Positions 8,111 to 16,028 of a DNA stretch of 37,097 nucleotides are shown here, piece after piece. The translations under genes were made by a program, and so were the position numbers. The DNA is from Desulfosarcina sp. (GTDB lineage Bacteria > Desulfobacterota > Desulfobacteria > Desulfobacterales > Desulfosarcinaceae), in NCBI GenBank assembly GCA_030145105.1, contig JAQYWF010000005.1, positions 1 through 37,097 of the forward strand, given 5' to 3'. The notes below the pieces were generated by a model. The model saw only the letters and a program-made list of their open reading frames with translations, had not been told where the DNA came from and did not search any database. Positions within the stretch are counted from its first letter, which is position 1; the number at the start of each line of letters is the position of its first letter.

Positions 8111-9679
8111 TTAGTACAATGAGACACGTTTGTGGACCCAGTCGAGTCGGGCGAGAATCTTCTCGGGTTCGCTCTTCTGCTCGATGGCAGGGGTCATGGG
8201 AACCACCTTGTCGGTGGCGCCGGTTTTACGCTTGGCAGCCATCTTGGCCCGCTCGGCGGCACGCTTCTGGCGCAGGGACTCTTCGGCGGCGTCTCTTTCG
8301 GCGGCTGCCTTGGCGGTGGCTTCCTTCTCCGCCTTTGCCTTGGCGTCTGCTGCTGCTTGGGCCTTGGCGTCGGCATCCGCCTTTGCTTTGGCTTCCGCTT
8401 CGACCTTTGCCTTGGCTTCCGCGTCGGCTTTGGCTTTGGCGGCGGCTTCGGCGTCGGCTTTTGCCTTGGCGTTGGCTTGTGGGTCTACCGCCGCTGCGGC
8501 CGGGGCAGCTGCCGGAGCCGCTTCGGCTTTCTTTGCAGCGGCCGGCTTGGCTGCTGGGGCGGCTGCCGGTTTGGCGGCCGGTTTAGCGGCAGCCTTGGGA
8601 GCAGCGGCGGGTTTGGCCGGCGCCGCTTTTTTCTCTTCTTCTATGGTCAGATCCGGTGCCGGTGCCAGGGCGGCCAGGTCCACGGAGACGCCTTCCAGCC
8701 GTTTGGCGATGGGGGCGATATCGGCGGCGCTGCCACCATCCATGGCGATGTCGATGAATGCCTTGACCAGCCGGATGGCTTCGGGGTGGCGCATGATCAG
8801 GATGTCGGAACCGGCCATGAGGTAGGTGACGGCACCCACGGCTTCCATGAGGACGCCGCGTTTTTCCGGATCACCCAGTGTCGGGGCTTCGTCCACGTCC
8901 TGTTTGGCTTCCTTGCACTTCCAGATTTCGTTGGCCAGGTTGTTGATGATGGGCATCTGGAGTTTGTCGTCGCCCTGGGCCATGGCGGCCATTCTTAAGC
9001 GCTCCATGACCGAGTAGCTGTACTCCAGGCCGTAGCCCAGGCCGCCGGTGGTGGGGTCGATGAGCACCCGATCCATGGGCATGCCCAGGTTTTCCAGCAG
9101 GATGTTGACCTGCTTGGCCAGGTTGACGTCGATGGGAGACGAACTGATGATGGCATGGCCGTAGCCCATGGCGGCGGCGCCGATGCCCTTGTGGTTCTTG
9201 TCCTCCACCGGACCCAAGGTCAGCTGCACATCCTGGCAGTCTTCGGCGATTTGCTTGAAGACCGCTTCGTCCTTTTCGTGGTTGGCGATGCCCCAGACCA
9301 CCAGGGGAACATCGATAGCGCCCAGCACCTTTTTTACCGTTGCCGATGCTTCCTTCGGGCTGGCGTCGGTGCCGTTGGGGTCGATGCTTTTAAGTTGGAG
9401 CACGATAATCTCGGCGCCGTATTCCTCAACGCATTTTTTTGCCCATGCGGCCGGGTCGGAGACCACGTCCTTAAAGGGTTCCATTGCCGCTGCCGGCCAC
9501 TCATCGGGGGCCATGTCCCAGATCTCCATGGCCACTTTCGGTTTGTGGGGCATTTCCCCCTCAAACTGATAGAGTGGGTAGCAGGTTTCGCCTCCGACGG
9601 TAATGGCTTTGTCGCCTTTACCGATGGAGATCGCCTTTATCGCACCTGCATAGGATTCCTTGTAGAATTCGAAACTCAA
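8111..9679 (-). CDS. acsD: Corrinoid/iron-sulfur protein small (delta) subunit with long Ala/Lys-rich C-terminal extension
   Basis: First ~340 aa CFeSP delta-like (MDRVLIDPTTGGLGYGLEYSYSVMERLR); then ~180 aa PAKPAA/AKADAEAK low-complexity tail ending EKILARLDWVHKRVSLY. Confidence 0.9.
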   Translation of the reverse strand: MSFEFYKESYAGAIKAISIGKGDKAITVGGETCYPLYQFEGEMPHKPKVAMEIWDMAPDEWPAAAMEPFKDVVSDPAAWAKKCVEEYGAEIIVLQLKSIDPNGTDASPKEASATVKKVLGAIDVPLVVWGIANHEKDEAVFKQIAEDCQDVQLTLGPVEDKNHKGIGAAAMGYGHAIISSSPIDVNLAKQVNILLENLGMPMDRVLIDPTTGGLGYGLEYSYSVMERLRMAAMAQGDDKLQMPIINNLANEIWKCKEAKQDVDEAPTLGDPEKRGVLMEAVGAVTYLMAGSDILIMRHPEAIRLVKAFIDIAMDGGSAADIAPIAKRLEGVSVDLAALAPAPDLTIEEEKKAAPAKPAAAPKAAAKPAAKPAAAPAAKPAAAKKAEAAPAAAPAAAAVDPQANAKAKADAEAAAKAKADAEAKAKVEAEAKAKADADAKAQAAADAKAKAEKEATAKAAAERDAAEESLRQKRAAERAKMAAKRKTGATDKVVPMTPAIEQKSEPEKILARLDWVHKRVSLY

Positions 9680-9749
9680 AGTTACCTCCTTATCAGCTAC
9701 CGGTTAATGATTGAGGTGTACTACAGCAATGCGGTGGTTGATTGTGCAT

Positions 9750-9775
9750 GTGACAGGGCGAAAAGCCCCGGTCAC
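9750..9775 (-). promoter_or_regulatory. Hairpin in the acsD upstream/leader region
   Basis: gtgac-a-gggc-gaaaa-gccc-cg-gtcac, ~70 nt upstream of the acsD start. Confidence 0.45.
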
Positions 9776-9824
9776 AAAATGAAAAACTCAGGCCCCCTTT
9801 CGTTTAAGTATTTTTTATATATAG

Positions 9825-9842
9825 TATCTACAGCGGTAGATA
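9825..9842. promoter_or_regulatory. Operator-like palindrome upstream of acsD
   Basis: tatctac-agcg-gtagata: perfect 7-bp arms next to the AT-rich 'ttttttatatatag' (candidate -10 on minus strand). Confidence 0.45.
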
Positions 9843-10230
9843 AAAAGCCGTGGGAGAGAATAGGCGGGTATAGGATAGGGTTGCGGTCAGTGTGATGGAT
9901 CGTTTTCTTTTTCATGCAGCACAACATCGTCAAAACAGCCCTCTGGTACGCAAATGATGACTAATTTGTCAGCCGGTAAAACAGATTGTATTTTGTTGCG
10001 AAAGGGCCACTGGGGCCGAGATGGCCTCCCGCTTCCCAAAGGCGGAAAACCAAGGATTATTCTTATAGGTTGAATGGTTTATTTGTCAATAGAGGAGTGG
10101 GATTAAATCCCAATTTCCTACTATATTGTCTTCAATACGCAACGGGCATCGACAGCCGGTAAAACACCTACCGGCAGAACCGCTGTTATCCTTTATAGTT
10201 ATGACCATATGCGCGTCTAACAGGCCCCGG

Positions 10231-12177
10231 TCAGGACGGTTGTCGGCGCCGGGCCAGTCGTTCCTTGAGCCGGGGAAACTGATTCATGTCCGTGTGGGGC
10301 AGAAACAGGGCCGCCACATAATTATCCATGTAAGATGGGGTTTCCGACAGCTCGAAGTTGGTCATGCTGCGGGTCGCCTCGACCACATCCTTGCGGATCC
10401 GGTTGGTCAGGCTGCTCATCTTGGCCCCCAGAAGGGAGCTGTTACCGATAAAGGTGACCTTATCCGCGTCGATCTCGGGCAGCAGCCCGATGGTGATGGC
10501 CTTTTCCAGGTCCACATAACTGCCGAAACCGCCGGCCAGGATGATGCGGTCGATGTCCTGCATGCCCATGCCCACCTCGGTCAACAGGGTCATGCAGCCG
10601 CTGTAGATGGCCCCCTTGGCCCGAATCAGGTTTTCGATGTCGATTTCGGTAAAGGCGATGTCCCGGCCGATCTGGGTCTCGCCGGCCCAGGCCAGCACAT
10701 ATTCCCACACCCCGTTGTCCTCCCGTATACGATCTGTGGCCAGGTCCCGGTTGAACTTGCCCAGGTTGTTGATCAGGCCGAGTTCGAACATGACGGCGGT
10801 CATGATGATCACCCCGGATCCGCAGATACCCTTGGGACGCACACTGCCAATGGTCATCAACATAGGCTCCCAGGTGACCGGATCCAGGGAGAAGTCCTCG
10901 ATAGCACCTTTGGCTGCCCGCATGCCGAATTTGATACCGCCACCCTCGAGAGCCGGTCCGGCGCTGCAGGCGGCGCAGGCCAGCCAGTCCCGGTTGCCGA
11001 TGACGATCTCCGCGTTGGTGCCGATGTCCATGAACAGGGTCAGCCGGTCGTCCAGATACATCCCCCACCCCATGACCCCTGCCACGATGTCTCCGCCCAC
11101 ATAGCTGGAAACGGCCGGATAGACCAGGGCCGTGACGTGATCCCGCAGATCCAGGCCGATATCCACCGCCCGGATGGGCGGGTAGAGCGTGGACGCCGGC
11201 ACGTATGGGGAACGGCGGATATAGCGGGGATTTATCTGAAGCAGCAGCTGGGTCATGGTGGTGTTGCCGGCCAGGGTGATGGCGGCGATGTCGTCCGGAT
11301 CCACTTTGGCACGGCGCACGATCTTGCCGATGATGGTGTTGATGGTTTCCAAAACCATCTTGTGGAGACGCTCCAGTCCACCCTCTTTTTCGGCAAAGAC
11401 AATCCGGCTGATCACATCTTCCCCGTAACTGATCTGGCCGTTGAACTGACCATGTTCGGACATGACCTCACCACTTTTAAGGTCGATGAGCTGGCCGAAA
11501 ACCGTGGTGGTTCCGATGTCCATGGCGATGGCATAGTTGCGGTTGGTGGTGTCTCCGGACTGGACGTTGATGATCTCGGTCTTGCCGCTGTCCATTACCG
11601 GCCGGGCCAGGGTGGCGGTGACCCGGAATGCGTCCTTTCTCAGGGCGTCGGGAATTTTGCGGATTACCGGCAGGCTCACCGTCAGGTGGTGTTCGTCGTG
11701 GTGCAGCTTCAGGTGGCTGACCAACCGGGTGACGTCGGGCAGGTGATCCTGATTGTCGGGTTCGGGCAGTTCTATGTAAACCTTTTCTACTGGCGGGAGA
11801 AACAGCCCCTGTTCCTTCAGATCGTTGAGATCCATCTGCCGGATGCTGGCCGTACGCCGCGGGACGTAGTGCTGGCTGAGCACGCTGATGTCGATGGCCG
11901 ACTCTACAGGCACGCGGACGACCACATTTTCAGTGATCGTCGACCGGCAGGCCAGACGGAAACCTTTTTCCCGGTCGGCCTGGCTCAACTGCTCGCTGAG
12001 GCCTCCCTCCACCTCGCCGGTTTCCACGATAACCCGGCATTTGCCGCAGACGCCCTCGCCGCCGCACGAGGCGTTGATGTGCACCCCGGCCTCCATGGCT
12101 GCCCGGATCAGGCTTTCGCCGTCGTTTACCTTGATTTCGCGATTGTGGGGTAGAAATTTGATCGTATAGGTGGTCAT
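10231..12177 (-). CDS. ASKHA-domain 2Fe-2S ferredoxin, reductive activator of corrinoid protein (RACo-like)
   Basis: N-terminal CGGEGVCGKCRVIVETG 2Fe-2S motif; AIAMDIGTTTVFGQLIDL ASKHA phosphate-binding motif; LAGGFGSYVDLEKAITIGLLP; acs cluster context. Confidence 0.9.
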   Translation of the reverse strand: MTTYTIKFLPHNREIKVNDGESLIRAAMEAGVHINASCGGEGVCGKCRVIVETGEVEGGLSEQLSQADREKGFRLACRSTITENVVVRVPVESAIDISVLSQHYVPRRTASIRQMDLNDLKEQGLFLPPVEKVYIELPEPDNQDHLPDVTRLVSHLKLHHDEHHLTVSLPVIRKIPDALRKDAFRVTATLARPVMDSGKTEIINVQSGDTTNRNYAIAMDIGTTTVFGQLIDLKSGEVMSEHGQFNGQISYGEDVISRIVFAEKEGGLERLHKMVLETINTIIGKIVRRAKVDPDDIAAITLAGNTTMTQLLLQINPRYIRRSPYVPASTLYPPIRAVDIGLDLRDHVTALVYPAVSSYVGGDIVAGVMGWGMYLDDRLTLFMDIGTNAEIVIGNRDWLACAACSAGPALEGGGIKFGMRAAKGAIEDFSLDPVTWEPMLMTIGSVRPKGICGSGVIIMTAVMFELGLINNLGKFNRDLATDRIREDNGVWEYVLAWAGETQIGRDIAFTEIDIENLIRAKGAIYSGCMTLLTEVGMGMQDIDRIILAGGFGSYVDLEKAITIGLLPEIDADKVTFIGNSSLLGAKMSSLTNRIRKDVVEATRSMTNFELSETPSYMDNYVAALFLPHTDMNQFPRLKERLARRRQPS

Positions 12178-12204
12178 GAAAAAATCCTTTGATTATGGAA
12201 TATA

Positions 12205-12267
12205 GGAATTGGGGGATTGAGGAATAGAAGGAATGTTGTCTTTTTGATATTTTAATTCCCCAATTCC
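12205..12267. repeat. Intergenic inverted repeat with iterated ggaattgggg / attgaggaat motifs
   Basis: ggaattgggg (12205-12214) and ccccaattcc (12258-12267) are exact inverted complements; attgaggaat also recurs inverted nearby. Confidence 0.55.
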
Positions 12268-12283
12268 TGAATTCCTCAATCTC

Positions 12284-14164
12284 TCAATTGGTTTTAATGT
12301 CGTCAAACCGGCAACTCAAGGCGGCCATGCCGTCTTCCATGGCGGTGAACACGTGCACCGGCAGGCTGTTGAACAGGCTGATCATGCCCTGGTTGTCCGG
12401 TGCCGTATACGCGGTAAAGCCGGCAATGCCGTTGTCCCGGGCCCCTTCGAAGAGCTTTTTCATCAACCGCTTGCCAAGTCCCTTGCCCTGCCAGGTGCCG
12501 CTGACGGAGAATGCTACCTCGGCCAGGTTGCAGGACGGATCCAGCAGGTACTCGCCGATGCCCACCACCTTGCCGAAGCCAAACTCGCCGACCACCGCCA
12601 AAATGGTGAGATTTTCGATGTAGTCGACCTGGGATACCGCTCCCACATCGTCGGTGACGAAACTGGTCTTCTCATGAAAAAAGCGTGAGACAATATCGTC
12701 CTTGTCCAGGGTGTAAAAATGCTCCTGAATCCGCCGCTCGTCGACCGGTTTGGCCGGCCGGATGGTTATCGTTTGGCCCTCGATTTCAAGCGTCTCTTCC
12801 AGGCGGAGGGGATAAACGCCGTGCAGGGAGCCTTTCACCGTTCGTTCGGCGCCGATCAGGTTCAGCCGCTTGGCCTGGTGCAACAGTTCATCCCGAAAAT
12901 CCGGGTGGGCGATGCTGATCATGGCCATGGCCCGCTCCTGGAAACTTTTGCCGAACAGGTTCACGACACCGAATTCGGTGGCCACGTAATGGACGTCGGC
13001 CCGGGGCACCACGACGGCAGTGTCGCTCAGCATGGGAACGATGCGGCTTTTTTCCCCACTCTCGGCGGTGGCGGGAAGCATGATGATGCTGCGTCCCCCC
13101 TCGGACTGAAAGGCGCCTCGAATGAAATCGAGCATGCCGGTGACACCGGAAAAGTTGTTGAACTCCAGGGCGTCGGCGGCCACCTGGCCGGTCAGGTCCA
13201 TGGCCATGGCGACGGACAATGAGACCATTTTGTTGTGGGCGGCGATGACAGCCGGCGCGTTGACCACATCCGACGGGTGAAATTCAATCGCCGGGTTATC
13301 GTTGATAAATTCGTAAAGGCTGGGCGATCCGATGGCGCTGCTGGCCACCATTTTCCTGTTGTTCAACCCTTTACGGCGATTGGTGATCACCCCCCGGGCA
13401 AACAGGTGCATGATTTCGTTGGTCATAAACTGGGTGTGAATGCCCAGATCGCTTTTGTCCGAAAGGGTCATCAAGGTTGCCTGGGGAGCCGTACCCGGAC
13501 TGATTTGAAGCGTGGAACCATCCTCGATGAGCCGGGCAATCAGCTGTGCGATGGTGTCGGCTGCCTCGGATTCAGGGACGGCCGGCAGGGTTAGGAGGGG
13601 CTCATGCTTTTCAACCACGAGGTGGACGTCGTTGACGTGAATGAAACTGCGGCCCAGCACCCGGGGCATTTCCGGGTTCACCTGGACGATGACCAGATCC
13701 GCGGAGCTTGCCGCCGCCAGGGTAATGTCCACGGAAACCCCCAGGCTCATCCAGCCGAAATCGTCGGGCGGCGTCGCCTGGATCAGGGCCACGTGGATAG
13801 GCATGCGGCGGCTTTTGAACAGCCGGGGCACGGCCGACAGATTCAGCGGCGTAAGAAAGCGGGCCTGTTCGGCCAAGTGGCTTGATTTTGCCGAGCCTGT
13901 ATAAAATGATCGAATGTTCAGACGTTGGCCCCGGGTGCGGTTGGCGATCAGCGAGAGCGGGGCGGTTTCCAGTGACATGAGCCGGACGATCTCCAGATCG
14001 GTGAACCAGGCGGTCGCTTCGGCCAGGGTTTTTACCAGATGCTGGGGTTCCCCGCAGGACGAACCGATAAACACCCGCTGACCGGGTCGGATATGCCCGA
14101 TGGCATCTTCGGCCGTGCATCGTTTCTGCACGTAGTTGTCCGCCCAGTATAAATTCCCCGCCAT
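12284..14164 (-). CDS. Bifunctional acetyl-CoA hydrolase/CoA-transferase family protein with C-terminal GNAT domain
   Basis: CoA-transferase-like N-terminal portion (PGQRVFIGSSCGEPQHLVKTL; VATEFGVVNLFGKSFQERA with expected catalytic Glu) and C-terminal GNAT motif (VSGTWQGKGLGKRLMKKLFEGARDNGIAGF). Confidence 0.87.
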   Translation of the reverse strand: MAGNLYWADNYVQKRCTAEDAIGHIRPGQRVFIGSSCGEPQHLVKTLAEATAWFTDLEIVRLMSLETAPLSLIANRTRGQRLNIRSFYTGSAKSSHLAEQARFLTPLNLSAVPRLFKSRRMPIHVALIQATPPDDFGWMSLGVSVDITLAAASSADLVIVQVNPEMPRVLGRSFIHVNDVHLVVEKHEPLLTLPAVPESEAADTIAQLIARLIEDGSTLQISPGTAPQATLMTLSDKSDLGIHTQFMTNEIMHLFARGVITNRRKGLNNRKMVASSAIGSPSLYEFINDNPAIEFHPSDVVNAPAVIAAHNKMVSLSVAMAMDLTGQVAADALEFNNFSGVTGMLDFIRGAFQSEGGRSIIMLPATAESGEKSRIVPMLSDTAVVVPRADVHYVATEFGVVNLFGKSFQERAMAMISIAHPDFRDELLHQAKRLNLIGAERTVKGSLHGVYPLRLEETLEIEGQTITIRPAKPVDERRIQEHFYTLDKDDIVSRFFHEKTSFVTDDVGAVSQVDYIENLTILAVVGEFGFGKVVGIGEYLLDPSCNLAEVAFSVSGTWQGKGLGKRLMKKLFEGARDNGIAGFTAYTAPDNQGMISLFNSLPVHVFTAMEDGMAALSCRFDDIKTN

Positions 14165-14481
14165 CGGCTCCCCTTTGTCGGTCAGACACCTACTTTATGA
14201 ATGCCTTAACCGAGTCGCTGTTCGAGCGTATATTCATAACGGTTCGTTGAACCTTTATCAAGAAAAAGTCCTTCCGCTGCCCTGACACGGCAACCGTCCT
14301 CGACCTGGTATTGACGGGAACTGAATGTGATTCACTTTCTCTGCTTGTTGACATTGTGGCGCATATATTGTAGCGAGTTAAAGCTTTTAGCTATTTATAT
14401 CCAACGCCGGGAAAGTTGTTGTACAACAGGGTGGTTTAACGCAAACGCAATATTTGGCTGGCATCTTTTCAGGCGGTGTTC

Positions 14482-14625
14482 ATGCTCAATTGGTTGAAGG
14501 TCTTCAGCGGCGCCATCGACAGATCCAATGTGGCGTTGGGCCGTTTGGTCTCCTAGGTCACCCTGCTGCTGCTGCTGGTTGTTTTTTTGATGTGGTCATC
14601 AATCACGTTTTGGCACCAGACCACA
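14482..14625 (+). pseudogene. Decayed TRAP transporter small permease (dctQ) N-terminal remnant
   Basis: atgctcaattggttgaag... = MLNWLKVFSGAIDRSNVALGRLVS*VTLLLLLVVFLMWSSITFW; looks like a DctQ TM1 with an in-frame TAG at 14554. Confidence 0.6.
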
Positions 14626-14791
14626 CAGAAAATCTGCTACAAGCTCGAACAAATCTGTATCTCTGTGGTTATTGAAATAATGAAAAGGCGCTTTGGGCTG
14701 CTGTCAAGATGGCAACTTGAAATTTCCCTGGTAAATTGAAGTGTTGCCGGAAGTCTAATGATTTATCAACCACCCATCAAGGAGGAATACT

Positions 14792-15886
14792 GTGAAAAGA
14801 CGAGAATTTATTAAAAAAGCTGGTGCTGGTGCTATTGCTGCTGGAGCCGTGATTGCAGGTGCTCCTGCGGTACATGCAAAAAAGACGATAGACATTACAA
14901 TGGTTGCTACGTGGGGTCGAGATTTCCCCGGCCTGGGGACGGGGGCGCAACGTTTTGCAAAGCGATTGTCCGATATGACCGATGGTCGTATGAAAGTGAA
15001 CTATTTTGCCTCTGGTGAACGGGTAAAGGCATTCGATTCCTTCGATGAGGTCGCCTCGGGCAATGCACAGATTTATCATGCCGCCGAATACTATTGGAAA
15101 GGCAAGCACCCTGGTTTTCCTTTTTTCTGTTCTGTTCCTTTTGGACTAACCTACACCGAATTTAACGCCTGGATTCGCTTCGGCGGCGGTCAGGAACTAT
15201 GGGATGAACTGGGTGCCGAATTTGGCGTCAAAGGCTTGATGTGCGGCAATACCGGCTCGCAGATGGGCGGATGGTTTCGCAAGGAAATCAACTCTGTCGA
15301 TGACCTGAAGGGGCTCAAAATGCGTATTCCCGGCCTTGGCGGCGATGTCATGGCCAAGCTGGGCGCTTCCCCGGTTTCCCTTCCCGGTGGCCAGATTTAT
15401 GAAAACCTGATTTCCGGATCAATTGATGCGACGGAGTGGGTCGGCCCCTGGAATGATGGATTCATGAAGTTCTACGAAGCCGCCAAGTATTACTACTACC
15501 CGGGCATGCATGAGCCGGGGTCAATGCTGTGTATCGGCTTGAATAAAAAATGGTGGGATGGCCTTTCAAAATCCGACCAATTGATTATTGAAGCTGCCTC
15601 ATCCATGGAAAACGATGTCATGATGGCTGAATTCAATGCGAAAAACGGAGCGTCCCTTGCCAAGCTGGTCACCGATCAAGGCGTACAACTACGTGAATTT
15701 AATGATGATATATACGATGCTTTTGGTAAAGCATCTGCGGAAGTATATGCAGAGACAAGAAAACATAGTAAACTGGCAGCAAAAATATATGACAGTTTTG
15801 CCGACGCACGCAAAGAGGTGGGAAGCTGGATGAAGATCTCCGATCAGGCCTACCTTAACCAGCGTAACCGTGTGCTTGCTTTCTGA
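14792..15886 (+). CDS. dctP: TRAP transporter substrate-binding protein, TakP-like, with Tat-type signal
   Basis: GTG start after aaggaggaatac; KRREFIKKAG twin-Arg signal; NTGSQMGGWFRKEINSVDDLKGLKMRIPG and IDATEWVGPWND closely resemble TakP. Confidence 0.92.
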   Translation: MKRREFIKKAGAGAIAAGAVIAGAPAVHAKKTIDITMVATWGRDFPGLGTGAQRFAKRLSDMTDGRMKVNYFASGERVKAFDSFDEVASGNAQIYHAAEYYWKGKHPGFPFFCSVPFGLTYTEFNAWIRFGGGQELWDELGAEFGVKGLMCGNTGSQMGGWFRKEINSVDDLKGLKMRIPGLGGDVMAKLGASPVSLPGGQIYENLISGSIDATEWVGPWNDGFMKFYEAAKYYYYPGMHEPGSMLCIGLNKKWWDGLSKSDQLIIEAASSMENDVMMAEFNAKNGASLAKLVTDQGVQLREFNDDIYDAFGKASAEVYAETRKHSKLAAKIYDSFADARKEVGSWMKISDQAYLNQRNRVLAF

Positions 15887-15911
15887 TCGATACCTAAACG
15901 TCTCTCATTTA

Positions 15912-15945
15912 AAATATGGTACCCCCTGGGGTACCATATTTTTCG
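15912..15945 (+). terminator. Strong hairpin + T-run between dctP and dctQ
   Basis: aatatggtacccc-ct-ggggtaccatatt followed by ttt. Confidence 0.75.
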
Positions 15946-16028
15946 TCTATGGTGGACGTTCCAAATAACCAATTCAGCTGTCCGGTTTCGTACCGCCGCA
16001 CAATCACATTATATCTACTACCTCACAT

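Noticed and set aside
8330-8600. Short DNA repeats (gccttggcgtcggc-like) considered as a CRISPR or VNTR
   Set aside because: Irregular, no spacer structure; explained by the AKADAEAK coding repeat in acsD.
8130-8998. Overlapping + strand ORFs rich in Ala/Ser/Phe or Gly/Cys/Phe
   Set aside because: Arise from the complement of the low-complexity Ala/Lys tail of acsD.
10126-12153. 675-aa + strand ORF opposite the RACo-like gene
   Set aside because: Antisense shadow of the ASKHA/ferredoxin gene; no domain signature.
14340-14375. Possible sigma70 promoter (ttgaca ... tagcga) upstream of the dctQ relic
   Set aside because: The -35 match is good but no convincing -10 at correct spacing.
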